Shown here in pieces: positions 6,532 through 14,105 of a DNA stretch of 30,998 nucleotides (within the stretch, counting starts at the first letter, position 1; each line of letters opens with the position of its first letter). The position numbers were made by a program, and so were the translations under genes. The notes under the pieces are model-generated. The model saw nothing but the letters and a program-made list of their open reading frames with translations. It was not told where the DNA came from and did no database searches. The DNA comes from CAZUCU01 sp964589635 (GTDB taxonomy: Bacteria > Patescibacteriota > Minisyncoccia > Phycocordibacterales > JAACPR01). The stretch spans positions 1 to 30,998 of the forward strand of contig CAZPRI010000006.1 of assembly GCA_964589635.1 (NCBI GenBank). Direction: 5' to 3'.

Positions 6532-8996
6532 AAACAAACAATTGATGCAATTGAATCCCCTGCTCTGAGTTTCATAATTTTTACTCCCTGAGTTTGTCTT
6601 CCAAGTTTTGGAACCTCATCAATTGAAATTCTGATCACGACACCTTTCTTCGAAATTGCTACAACCTCCTCGGTTTCTTCTGTAACAATTCTAGCAGCCA
6701 TCAATTTTCCAATTTTAGCAGTAACATTTGCAGTTTTAATACCTGAACCTCCTCTCTTCTGAATTTTATATTCCTTAGTATCAGTCTTCTTTCCAAATCC
6801 ATTTTCAGAGAATACGAATAGTTGTGGTTTTCCAGCATCAGCATGAACAACACTCACGCCGATAATCTTGTCATCTTTTTTAATTGAGAATCCTTTTACA
6901 CCTCCAGCTGTTCTACCCATTTGTCTAACATCTTTTTCATCAAATCTAATAGATTGTCCGTTTTGAGAAACAAGCATCAAACTATCTCCTTTTTTAGTGA
7001 ACTTAGCGCCAATAAGTCTATCCTTATCTTTCAAGTTTATAGCCTTAATTCCGCTTCTTCTAACATCGTGGAATGATGCAGCATCGACTTTCTTCACTAA
7101 TCCTTCACTTGTTGCCATAAATACTGAAAGTGATTCTGCTTCTTTTGTATCTTTCGGCATTGGTAGAATTGAAGTAACAAACTCGTCCTGTTCAATTGAC
7201 AGGAAGTTCATAACAGACTTACCTTTTGTTGCTCTCCTTCCTTCTGGAATATCATATGTTTTCAGTTGATACACTTTTCCTTTATCAGTAAAGAATAGTA
7301 AGTCTGAATGTGTTGATGTGTGAAGGAATGTTTCCACAAAATCTTCCTCTTTTGTATTCAAATCAATAACACCAACTCCTCCTCTTTTTTGTCTCTTGTA
7401 TTCATCTGGATTTGTTCTCTTTACGTATCCACCTTTTGTCAAAACAACAACAGTTGATTCCTCGGGAATTAAATCTTCTACGGAAATATTCTTAACGCCA
7501 TGTTTTACAACCTTTGTTCTTCTAGAATCTCCGAATTTTTCTTTCATGTCATCAAGTTCTTTCTTGATCAGATTTTTCATTCTAATCTTACTTGCCAAAA
7601 GATCTTTCATGTCCTTGATAAATTTTTGTATCTCATTTAACTCATCTTCAATTTTCTTCCTTTCAAGACCAGCAAGTTTTTGAAGTCTCATTTCCAAAAT
7701 AGCGACCGCTTGTAAATCAGAGAATTTGAATTTCTTAATCAAATTAGCCTGAGCTTCTGTAGTATCTTTTGAAGCTCGAATAAGTTTGATGATTTCATCA
7801 ATATGATCAAGTGCTTTCTTTAATCCAAGTAAAATATGTTCTCTTGCTTCAGCTTTTGTTAAATCAAATTGAGTTCTTCGAGTAACAACTTCGAATCTGT
7901 GTTTGATAAATTCTTCTAAAATATCCTTAAGTGATAATGTTTGTGGGACACCGTCAACAAGTGCCACCATGTTGAAATGAAATGTATCTTCTAATTGAGT
8001 ATGCTTGTAAATATAATTTAAAACTTTTTGTGGATGCGCATTATTTTTTAGCTCTACAACTACTCGAATATCCTCCTGGGCAGATTCATCTCGAATATCT
8101 CGAATTCCTTCTATCTTCTTGTCTTTTACTAAGGTTGCTATTTTTATAATCAAATCCGCTTTGTTTACTCTAAAAGGAATTGATGAAATCACAATTTGAA
8201 AACTTCCAGATTTTTGCTCCACTATTTCAGTCTCTCCTCTACAAACGACTCCACCTCTACCATTTGCATACGCATGATGAATATCCTTTTCATTAAAAAT
8301 AACTCCACCCATTGGAAAATCTGGACCTTTTACAAACTTAAGTAAATCTTCTGTTGATGCTTTTGGATCATCTACCAAACAATTTGTAGCGTCAATTAGC
8401 TCACCTAGGTTGTGTGGTGGAATATTTGAAGCCATACCAACAGCAATACCAAGAGTTCCATTCAAAAGAAGCCCTGGAACTGATGTAGGCATAACAATTG
8501 GCTCCTTCTTTGAACCATCAAAGTTTGGTCTAAATTCTACAGTATCTTTTTCAATATCACTCAAAATTTCTGTAGAAATTTTTGCCATTCTTGCTTCTGT
8601 ATATCTATATGCAGCAGCTGGATCACCATCAATAGAACCAAAGTTACCTTGTCCCTGAACAAGCATATATCTTGATGAAAAAGGTTGAGCAAGTTTTACC
8701 ATGGCCTCATAAACAGATGTATCTCCATGAGGATGGTAGTTACCCAAAACATCTCCAACAACAGTAGCTGATTTTTTAAATTTAGCCGAATGAGTCAGTC
8801 CATTTTTATAAAGAGAAAAAAGAATTCTTCTGTGTACAGGTTTTAAACCATCACGAACATCTGGAAGAGCTCTTGCTGTAATAACAGACATGGCATAATC
8901 CAAATAAGATTTTTTCATTTCAATAGAAATTGGGGAATCAATAATTGTTGTTCCTGTCTTTACCTTTTCTTCTGTATTTTCTTTTTTCTTCGCCAT
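6528..8996 (-). CDS. gyrA: DNA gyrase subunit A
   Basis: An 822-aa type IIA topoisomerase A subunit that cuts and rejoins DNA for supercoiling with GyrB (not in this window). The N-terminal winged-helix domain carries RALPDVRDGLKPVHRR (about 42-57) and the catalytic Tyr132 in AAYRYTEARM. The quinolone-site positions read Thr93 and Glu97. The C-terminal beta-pinwheel has a GyrA-box-like QKRGGVG near residue 535 and a second QKRGGSG near 745, supporting GyrA over ParC. It lies 15 bases after the small membrane protein gene and has its own TATAAT 8 bases before the ATG, so it may be transcribed both with and without its neighbours. Confidence 0.95.
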   Translation of the reverse strand: MAKKKENTEEKVKTGTTIIDSPISIEMKKSYLDYAMSVITARALPDVRDGLKPVHRRILFSLYKNGLTHSAKFKKSATVVGDVLGNYHPHGDTSVYEAMVKLAQPFSSRYMLVQGQGNFGSIDGDPAAAYRYTEARMAKISTEILSDIEKDTVEFRPNFDGSKKEPIVMPTSVPGLLLNGTLGIAVGMASNIPPHNLGELIDATNCLVDDPKASTEDLLKFVKGPDFPMGGVIFNEKDIHHAYANGRGGVVCRGETEIVEQKSGSFQIVISSIPFRVNKADLIIKIATLVKDKKIEGIRDIRDESAQEDIRVVVELKNNAHPQKVLNYIYKHTQLEDTFHFNMVALVDGVPQTLSLKDILEEFIKHRFEVVTRRTQFDLTKAEAREHILLGLKKALDHIDEIIKLIRASKDTTEAQANLIKKFKFSDLQAVAILEMRLQKLAGLERKKIEDELNEIQKFIKDMKDLLASKIRMKNLIKKELDDMKEKFGDSRRTKVVKHGVKNISVEDLIPEESTVVVLTKGGYVKRTNPDEYKRQKRGGVGVIDLNTKEEDFVETFLHTSTHSDLLFFTDKGKVYQLKTYDIPEGRRATKGKSVMNFLSIEQDEFVTSILPMPKDTKEAESLSVFMATSEGLVKKVDAASFHDVRRSGIKAINLKDKDRLIGAKFTKKGDSLMLVSQNGQSIRFDEKDVRQMGRTAGGVKGFSIKKDDKIIGVSVVHADAGKPQLFVFSENGFGKKTDTKEYKIQKRGGSGIKTANVTAKIGKLMAARIVTEETEEVVAISKKGVVIRISIDEVPKLGRQTQGVKIMKLRAGDSIASIVCF

Positions 8997-9004
8997 ATAT
9001 GGTG

Positions 9005-9010
9005 ATTATA
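9005..9010 (-). promoter_or_regulatory. -10 box before gyrA, leaderless arrangement
   Basis: TATAAT on the minus strand, 8 bases before the gyrA ATG, partly in the gap after the upstream gene. The -35 candidate (TTTGAA, 16 bases upstream) is weak. Confidence 0.55.
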
Positions 9011-9011
9011 C

Positions 9012-9236
9012 TTATTTTTTAAATTCTTCAAAGAGATTTACAAAATCTTGCTTGATTGATTCAAATGGTGTTGCTGCATTTGCTAGCTGAGAATCACTAT
9101 CTTTTGAACTTGTAGTCGTAATACCTAGAACCCAAAACATTGCAATACAAGCAGTCATCACTAATGCGCCCAAAAACGCAATCTTATCTTTTTCATACTG
9201 ATCTTTTTTTCTTAAATTTTCAATTATTTTTCTCAT
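9012..9236 (-). CDS. Small single-pass membrane protein
   Basis: A 74-aa protein not assigned to a named family. A charged N-terminus of about 20 residues (many Lys/Arg/Glu) precedes one hydrophobic helix (about 20-40), then a Ser/Thr-rich linker and an amphipathic C-terminus rich in Phe, Glu and Lys. It starts one base after the MBL-fold gene stop, so the two are coupled. By the positive-inside rule the N-terminus is probably cytoplasmic. Confidence 0.7.
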   Translation of the reverse strand: MRKIIENLRKKDQYEKDKIAFLGALVMTACIAMFWVLGITTTSSKDSDSQLANAATPFESIKQDFVNLFEEFKK

Positions 9237-9237
9237 A

Positions 9238-9876
9238 TTAATTTGAGGATTTTAAGACTACAACTTCTCCAGACTTATCAGCAATATCTTTTCTTTTAAT
9301 TGTAAGCTTATCGACAGCTTTTGATGACTCATCTCCTGCTTCTTCTAAAAAGTCTTTTAGAGAATTCTTCTCTCCTACCTTATCAAAATGAATAGGAATT
9401 ATAATTTTTGGTTCTCTTTTTATTGATAATTTATAAGCGTCGGATGGGTTCAAGACTTCACCACCCCCAATAGGAACTATAACAATATCAATCTCACCCA
9501 TTGCTTCTTTTAATTCTGATGAAAGTTCTTTTTCAGAAATAGCACCAAAGTAGGCAATTCTCATAGAATCAATTTCAAAAACATATACAGTATTTATTTT
9601 TTCAGTTCCTCCATATACAGTTTTTGACTCAAACCCCTTAATAAAGATACCTTTCACCTCATATTCTCCCGGACCTTTGATAACAAAAGGTTCTCTATCT
9701 TTTCTTGTAGCAGATTCTGAACCATTTAAATCAGGATGATTTGCAGAAATCATTACGATATCTGAACCAAAACTAGTTCCCTTAATTTTTGAGTCTTTTG
9801 AAATTGGATTTAGTGCGACAGTTAAGTCTCCTTGTGTAATCTTTATAGATTCTACTCCGTCGTATGTTATAACCAT
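9238..9876 (-). CDS. MBL-fold protein with degenerate metal site
   Basis: Read from the ATG at 9876 it is 212 aa. The frame continues 12 codons upstream, but a TATAAT 7 bases before this ATG makes the upstream start untenable. It resembles the Lactamase_B_3/UPF0173 branch of the metallo-beta-lactamase fold: LNPISKDSKIKG near the start, ISANHPDLNG where the HxHxDH motif should be, GPGEYEVKGI, a central DIVIVPIGGG, and IIIPIHF near the end. Most metal ligands of the classic motif are missing, so hydrolase activity is doubtful. It is the first gene of the unit containing the small membrane protein and gyrA. Confidence 0.75.
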   Translation of the reverse strand: MVITYDGVESIKITQGDLTVALNPISKDSKIKGTSFGSDIVMISANHPDLNGSESATRKDREPFVIKGPGEYEVKGIFIKGFESKTVYGGTEKINTVYVFEIDSMRIAYFGAISEKELSSELKEAMGEIDIVIVPIGGGEVLNPSDAYKLSIKREPKIIIPIHFDKVGEKNSLKDFLEEAGDESSKAVDKLTIKRKDIADKSGEVVVLKSSN

Positions 9877-9883
9877 GAGCGCA

Positions 9884-9912
9884 ATTATAGCACTTTGAAG
9901 ACTCAAAAACAA
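9884..9912 (-). promoter_or_regulatory. Promoter of the MBL-gyrA unit, leaderless arrangement
   Basis: On the minus strand TTGTTT (9907-9912), a 17-base spacer and TATAAT (9884-9889), 7 bases before the ATG at 9876. Confidence 0.65.
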
Positions 9913-9920
9913 AGATTATC

Positions 9921-9957
9921 AAGGTCCAACCTTAGATTTTCTAAGGTTGGACCTTAG
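9921..9957. repeat. 16-bp inverted repeat between divergent promoters (includes repeat copy B)
   Basis: AAGGTCCAACCTTAGA (9921-9936), loop TTT, and its exact complement (9940-9955). Positions 9942-9957 repeat the TAAGGTTGGACCTTAG found at 6516-6531. It lies between the divergent promoters at 9884-9912 and 9965-9992, with no T-run on either side, so it is not a terminator. It may be an operator or a leftover of a mobile palindrome. Confidence 0.7.
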
Positions 9958-9964
9958 GCATCTG

Positions 9965-9992
9965 TTGACTTTTATAAATATGTACGTATTAT
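9965..9992 (+). promoter_or_regulatory. Promoter for the 97-aa orphan gene
   Basis: TTGACT (9965-9970), a 16-base spacer and TATTAT (9987-9992). The predicted start leaves a 5' UTR of roughly 18 bases. Confidence 0.75.
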
Positions 9993-10016
9993 ATTTTTTG
10001 GACCTGATATAAAACC

Positions 10017-10310
10017 ATGAACAGAATAAGTGCAAGAAATCATGACCGCATTCAAGCAATCGCATTTTGTTTCCAAAACTATTTGGAAGCAAAGAAAAAA
10101 CTCCTTAGGATGGCAGAGATTGGGGACGATCGTCTGATGAAGGGTAAAAAGCCTTGTAGCGAAAAGAAGGATATTATTCGGAAAAAAGTTGAGGGACGTA
10201 TCTTTGACCGCTTCAAAGTACTCGGTGAAGAAGAAAGGATTCCGAACTCTGAGTTTGAGGCACTTGTCTCCTCAGTAGTAGTTTCTAAAAAAGATCAAGA
10301 GGCTGCTTAA
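10017..10310 (+). CDS. Hypothetical small basic protein
   Basis: A 97-aa protein not recognised. It is predicted mostly helical, with many Lys/Arg/Glu, no signal peptide and no membrane segment. Two Cys (in AFCFQ and KPCSEK) do not form a motif. It stands alone between its own promoter and terminator, and its composition (more CG-containing codons) differs from the neighbouring gyrA and S1 genes, as in the genes at 127 and 17376. It could be an acquired or fast-evolving orphan. Confidence 0.65.
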   Translation: MNRISARNHDRIQAIAFCFQNYLEAKKKLLRMAEIGDDRLMKGKKPCSEKKDIIRKKVEGRIFDRFKVLGEEERIPNSEFEALVSSVVVSKKDQEAA

Positions 10311-10324
10311 ATAGTTTTAAAACG

Positions 10325-10356
10325 AGCTGCAAATCCGAAGGGTTTGCAGCTTTTTC
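10325..10356 (+). terminator. Intrinsic terminator of the 97-aa gene
   Basis: AGCTGCAAATCC, loop GAA, GGGTTTGCAGCT (one G-T pair), then a T-run. Confidence 0.9.
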
Positions 10357-10358
10357 TA

Positions 10359-10386
10359 TTGATTTTTGCTGAAAAAAATGTATCAT
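10359..10386 (+). promoter_or_regulatory. Promoter of the S1-like gene
   Basis: TTGATT (10359-10364), a 16-base spacer and TATCAT (10381-10386). The start is near 10393, about 140 bases before the ATG, which is unusually long for this window. Confidence 0.7.
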
Positions 10387-10390
10387 TTCC

Positions 10391-10533
10391 CTACTCTTTA
10401 ATTATTAAACAAATTAAAAGAGTAACCCTGTATTCGAGATAATGAATGCGATTGATTTGAACTAGATTCTTCTAGTAAGGACAGTTGCGAGACCATGTGA
10501 ATATAGAACTCAATTATTATTAATAGAATATAT
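10391..10533 (+). promoter_or_regulatory. Structured leader of the S1-like gene
   Basis: The predicted leader opens with a hairpin pairing ACTCTTTAATT with AATTAAAAGAGT (one bulge) and has a second hairpin ACTAGA-TTCT-TCTAGT around 10460-10476. No open frame of note is seen. Autoregulation is known for ribosomal protein S1 in other bacteria; here it is an inference from length and structure. Confidence 0.45.
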
Positions 10534-11616
10534 ATGTTTGGACTAAACACAGAAGAAAAGGTGTCTGTTATGAATGACTACATGGAAGAGATTCCGTCAG
10601 CACCAAAAGTTGGAGACACAATCGAGGGAACAATAGCCTCAAGAGATAAGTCTTCAATTTACATTGACCTGTCTCCTTTTGGAACAGGTATTATCTATGG
10701 AAGAGAGTACATTATTGCCAGAGATCTTATTAAAAAACTTCATATTGGAGACTCAGTAACATCTACAATCGTAGACGTTAAGTCAAAAAATGGATACATC
10801 GAACTATCTCTAAGAGAAGTAAAACAAGCAATGGTTTGGGAAGAAGTTAATAATGCTATCGAAGCCAAAACACCGATTGAACTTCCAGTATTGGATGCAA
10901 ACAAAGGAGGGCTTCTGTTCCAATGGCAAGGACTTCAGGGTTTCCTTCCAGCATCACAGCTTTCTACTAATCACTACCCTAGAGTAGAAGACGGTGACAA
11001 GAACAGAATCCTAGATGAACTAAGAAGATATATTGGAGAAAAATTTGTAGTTACAATTATTGGAGCTACTCAAGAAGACGGAAAACTTGTATTTTCTGAA
11101 AAACACTCAGGTGGAGAGGAATCAGAAAGTAAAAAAGTTGAAAGCTATACAGTTGGAGATGTTCTTGAAGGAGAAGTCACTGGTGTAGTTGAGTTCGGCG
11201 TATTCGTAAAAATCGAAGAGAACCTAGAAGGACTTGTTCATATTTCTGAACTAGATTGGGCACTTGTTGATGATCCAAAGAAACTATTTTCTGTAGGAGA
11301 TAAAACTAAAGTTAAAGTTATCGAGATTAAAGATGGAAAGATTTCACTTTCAATCAAGAGATTAAAAATGAACCCCTGGGAAGAAGCAGCTACACGATTT
11401 AAAAAAGATGAAGTAGTTAAAGGTGCAATCATTAAATACAATAAACATGGTGCACTTGCTTCAATCGAAGAAGGTGTTGCAGGACTTGTTCATATTTCTG
11501 AATTTGAAAATGAAGAGGATCTAAGAGAGAAACTACAACTTGGAAAAGTTTATGATTTCAAAATCACATTGTTTGAACCAAAGGATCAAAGAATGACACT
11601 TTCATTGCAAAAATAG
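10534..11616 (+). CDS. rpsA: S1-domain RNA-binding protein, ribosomal protein bS1-like
   Basis: A 360-aa protein with four S1 (OB-fold) repeats at about residues 25-96, 113-187, 205-274 and 287-360. Repeats 3 and 4 are the most canonical (GEVTGVVEFGVFVKIEEN, LEGLVHISELDW; VAGLVHISEFE). Repeat 2 is diverged but has GLQGFLPASQL. Family knowledge: bS1 brings mRNA to the 30S subunit; E. coli has six repeats, and four-repeat forms are common in other phyla. A second Met at residue 13 could serve as the start. A single-gene unit with leader and terminator. Confidence 0.85.
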   Translation: MFGLNTEEKVSVMNDYMEEIPSAPKVGDTIEGTIASRDKSSIYIDLSPFGTGIIYGREYIIARDLIKKLHIGDSVTSTIVDVKSKNGYIELSLREVKQAMVWEEVNNAIEAKTPIELPVLDANKGGLLFQWQGLQGFLPASQLSTNHYPRVEDGDKNRILDELRRYIGEKFVVTIIGATQEDGKLVFSEKHSGGEESESKKVESYTVGDVLEGEVTGVVEFGVFVKIEENLEGLVHISELDWALVDDPKKLFSVGDKTKVKVIEIKDGKISLSIKRLKMNPWEEAATRFKKDEVVKGAIIKYNKHGALASIEEGVAGLVHISEFENEEDLREKLQLGKVYDFKITLFEPKDQRMTLSLQK

Positions 11617-11636
11617 TAGACTATTGAGCAAATATT

Positions 11637-11670
11637 AAAAAAGAGGCGACCGAAGGTCGCCTCTTTTTTA
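11637..11670 (+). terminator. Intrinsic terminator of the S1-like gene
   Basis: A 15-base arm (AAAAAAGAGGCGACC) with a GAA loop and perfect complement ending in six Ts. Confidence 0.92.
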
Positions 11671-11674
11671 ATAT

Positions 11675-11702
11675 TTGACAATTCATATTAATCTGCTAAT
11701 AT
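11675..11702 (+). promoter_or_regulatory. Strong promoter of a candidate small RNA
   Basis: TTGACA (11675-11680), a 16-base spacer and TAATAT (11697-11702). No forward gene follows; a terminator appears about 45 bases later. Confidence 0.75.
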
Positions 11703-11707
11703 ATTTT

Positions 11708-11779
11708 GACTGTACGGTGCTAAGTAAAGGGAGCATAAACAGTCAGGGGGTCCACGAGTGTGGGCCCCCTTATTTTTTT
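11708..11779 (+). ncRNA. Candidate small structured RNA, about 70 nt
   Basis: The predicted start (11708-11709) coincides with a 6-bp closing stem GACTGT (11708-11713) / ACAGTC (11739-11744). Inside it TGCT can pair with AGCA around a loop containing AAGTAAAGGG. The terminator hairpin AGGGGGTCCAC-GAGT-GTGGGCCCCCT (11745-11770) follows at once and runs into seven Ts. Promoter, compact fold and terminator with no coding potential make a free-standing RNA gene. It does not match any riboswitch or sRNA consensus I know. The unpaired purine-rich loop could be a pairing site. It ends at the stop codon of the convergent pth gene. Confidence 0.6.
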
Positions 11780-12323
11780 ATTTCAGCAATTCCTCGGCTT
11801 TTTCAAAAATATTCTCCATCTGTTTTCTCTCCCCTGACCCAAATTTATTCAAAACAAATCCTGAAACCTTTTCTTTGTCAGGTTTTTTGAAACCACCAAA
11901 CAGTTTCTTTGGAATAATTCCAAACTTAATTCTTTTAAAATCTTTAGTTTTTAAATGCTCAACAAGTGATTTGATTCCATTATGACCACCATCACCCCCA
12001 GAGGTCTCTCTTAATTTCACATCTCCAAAATTCATATCAATATCATCTTGAAATACAAAAACATCTTTTGGATTCACTTCTTTATTCTTTAAATATTTCG
12101 AAACACTCTCACCAGAAACATTCATAAGGGTTTCTGGTAATACTATTTCTATTTCTTGACCATTAAAAATTCCATATGAATTTTTTGAATTTGAATATTT
12201 ATCAAAAGTAAAATCGGAAAAGCTATTTCTCTTTGAAAACCATATTAAAAAGTCTCTTCCCACATTATGTCGAGTTCCTATATATTTATCCTCAAAATTT
12301 CCTAAACCAATAAAAACTTTCAT
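11778..12323 (-). CDS. pth: Peptidyl-tRNA hydrolase
   Basis: A 181-aa enzyme that releases tRNA from stalled peptidyl-tRNA. It shows the family marks in order: FIGLGN near the start, RHNVG with catalytic His19, LPETLMNVSG, the FQDDIDMNFGDVKLR segment with the catalytic-site Asp, and GGHNGIKS. Length is close to the usual 185-195. An AAGGAG sequence sits only 3 bases before the ATG, one of few Shine-Dalgarno-like sites in the window. It is divergent from lepB. Confidence 0.93.
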   Translation of the reverse strand: MKVFIGLGNFEDKYIGTRHNVGRDFLIWFSKRNSFSDFTFDKYSNSKNSYGIFNGQEIEIVLPETLMNVSGESVSKYLKNKEVNPKDVFVFQDDIDMNFGDVKLRETSGGDGGHNGIKSLVEHLKTKDFKRIKFGIIPKKLFGGFKKPDKEKVSGFVLNKFGSGERKQMENIFEKAEELLK

Positions 12324-12356
12324 ATTCTCCTTATTTATATTAGAATCCTATCATCT

Positions 12357-12893
12357 ATGAAACAAAAAGAGAATGCATCAATTAAAGATTTCTTGATAGT
12401 AACTCTTGTTTCAATTGCCACTGTTTTAGTAATTAGGACTTATGTAGCACAGCCCTTTGTCGTATCAGGATCATCAATGGAACCCACATTCAATACTGGA
12501 GAGTACCTTGTAGTGGATCAATTATCTTACAGATTCAATGACCCCCAAAGAGGTGATGTGATAGTATTCAGATATCCAGAGATACCTTCAAAATTCTTTA
12601 TTAAGAGAATAATTGGATTACCAAATGAGAGTATAAAAATAGAAGGTGATGAAATCTTTATAGAAAACGATAGTCATGATTTTAAAAAAATAACAGAACC
12701 TTATATTGAATACACGAAAAATGATTTCATGGAGGTCACTTTAGATTCAGATGAATATTTTGTTATGGGTGACAACAGGCTTGCAAGTTTGGACTCAAGA
12801 TCGTGGGGACCTCTTGAAAAAAAATATATAATGGGTCGAGCGTTCTTCAGACTTTTCCCAATTAACACTTTAGACGTATTCCCCGGAAAATAA
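12357..12893 (+). CDS. lepB: Signal peptidase I
   Basis: A 178-aa membrane protease that removes signal peptides. One N-terminal helix (about 10-28) is followed by box B, SGSSMEPTF, with nucleophile Ser40, box D, KRIIGLPNE, with general base Lys83, and box E, GDNRLASLDSRSWG. The short Gram-positive-like length with one anchor fits CPR versions. It may process the pilin signal peptides of this genome. A TAGAAT hexamer sits 10 bases before the ATG. The next gene starts 3 bases after the stop. Confidence 0.95.
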   Translation: MKQKENASIKDFLIVTLVSIATVLVIRTYVAQPFVVSGSSMEPTFNTGEYLVVDQLSYRFNDPQRGDVIVFRYPEIPSKFFIKRIIGLPNESIKIEGDEIFIENDSHDFKKITEPYIEYTKNDFMEVTLDSDEYFVMGDNRLASLDSRSWGPLEKKYIMGRAFFRLFPINTLDVFPGK

Positions 12894-12896
12894 ATT

Positions 12897-14063
12897 ATGC
12901 CAACAACAAATAAAAAACAAATAGACAATGCATATGTTATTGCAAAGTATTACGGTTTCGAAAAATTAAACATAAAAGATGTTGAACAGAAGGAACACAC
13001 AAAAGCAAAAAAAATTAAGAATCAGGAAGACTTTAAACATAATAATTTACAGCACATAGAAGAACTTGTTTCTGTGTTGTCTTTTGTTAATACAAAAAAA
13101 GAACCTGAACTCCCAATGCTTTTTTATACAAAAGGAGAAATAAAAACAACAAAAAGGAAAAAAACTCCAAATAATAATATCGGTCTTCATATAATCGGAA
13201 CAAAAAAAAGTATAGCCGAAGCCATCCTAATTAAAACAGCTTTTGCTATTTTAAATGAAGAAGGATACAAGAACCTAGTTTTAGAAATAAACTCAATTGG
13301 TAATAGAGAATCCCAAATTAACTTCAATAAAGCTCTTACAGTTTTTTTTAGATCTAAATTAGACGACCTAAACGCTAAGTCAAAACACCTATTAAAATTT
13401 GGTGGACATACTCTTATTTCATCAAATTCAAAGGAACTTCAGAAACTTTTACCTGAAGCACCATCATCTATTGAATTTCTATCGGAAGAAAGTAGAAAAC
13501 ATTTCAAAGAAGTTATTGAGTACCTAGAGTCTCAAGACATACCCTTCAACATAAACAAGGATGTTATTGGGGATCCTCACTATTCAACAAATACAGTTTT
13601 TAAAATAATTGACACAAAAAGTAACAAAATTTTGGCAGCTGGAACAAGGTATAACGACCTCTCAAAGAGAACTATCGCACGAAAAGGTCAATCAGCAGTT
13701 TCAGTTAACATAGATCTCCCAAAATTAAAGACTGTCCCTGAAAGTCGAGAGCCTGATTTAAAAAAATGCGACATTTATTTTATTCAACTAGGATATGCAG
13801 CAAAACTAAAAAGCCTAGAGGTTATTGAAATACTAAGAAAATCAAAAATCAATGTTCATCACGCGATTGGTAGAGACAAAATGTCTACACAAACAGAATT
13901 CGCAAACAGAAAACATGTTAAATACATACTTCTATTGGGTCAAAGAGAGGCCAAAGATCATACTGTATGTGTTCGAGATCTGGATTCTAATTCTCAAATA
14001 ACTATCCCAGTAGAAGAATTAGTAGAAACATTAGCTAAATTAAGAAAAAAGAATAAAAATTAA
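12897..14063 (+). CDS. Degenerate histidyl-tRNA synthetase-like protein (HisS/HisZ-type)
   Basis: A 388-aa class II synthetase-like protein. An N-terminal class II core is recognisable (KYYGFEKL), the motif 2 region (about 73-101, LFYTKGEIK...GLHIIG) lacks the usual FR.E arginine pattern, and the histidine-specific loop is eroded: DPHYSTNTVF replaces the RGLDYYTG-type motif and AGTRYNDL the GGRYDGL-type motif. The C-terminal anticodon-binding domain (about 290-385, HHAIGRDKMSTQTEFANRK) is well kept. Aminoacylation looks unlikely; HisZ-like regulation or tRNA binding is possible, but no his biosynthesis genes are nearby. Co-transcribed with lepB. Confidence 0.7.
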   Translation: MPTTNKKQIDNAYVIAKYYGFEKLNIKDVEQKEHTKAKKIKNQEDFKHNNLQHIEELVSVLSFVNTKKEPELPMLFYTKGEIKTTKRKKTPNNNIGLHIIGTKKSIAEAILIKTAFAILNEEGYKNLVLEINSIGNRESQINFNKALTVFFRSKLDDLNAKSKHLLKFGGHTLISSNSKELQKLLPEAPSSIEFLSEESRKHFKEVIEYLESQDIPFNINKDVIGDPHYSTNTVFKIIDTKSNKILAAGTRYNDLSKRTIARKGQSAVSVNIDLPKLKTVPESREPDLKKCDIYFIQLGYAAKLKSLEVIEILRKSKINVHHAIGRDKMSTQTEFANRKHVKYILLLGQREAKDHTVCVRDLDSNSQITIPVEELVETLAKLRKKNKN

Positions 14064-14067
14064 ACAC

Positions 14068-14096
14068 TTGCACCTGAAAGTACGCTGTGGTATCTT
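14068..14096 (+). promoter_or_regulatory. Promoter of the bS21-like gene, near-leaderless
   Basis: TTGCAC (14068-14073), a 17-base spacer and TATCTT (14091-14096), 9 bases before the ATG at 14106. Confidence 0.75.
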
Positions 14097-14105
14097 ATTT
14101 GAACT

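Noticed and set aside
9921..9957. Hairpin read as a terminator
   Set aside because: It lies upstream of both divergent genes and lacks a T-run on either strand.
11708..11744. A preQ1 or fluoride riboswitch
   Set aside because: Key conserved bases of those classes are absent and no gene follows on the same strand.
11675..11985. Forward frames overlapping pth
   Set aside because: They run antisense to pth, which has complete family motifs; the first begins in the small-RNA promoter.
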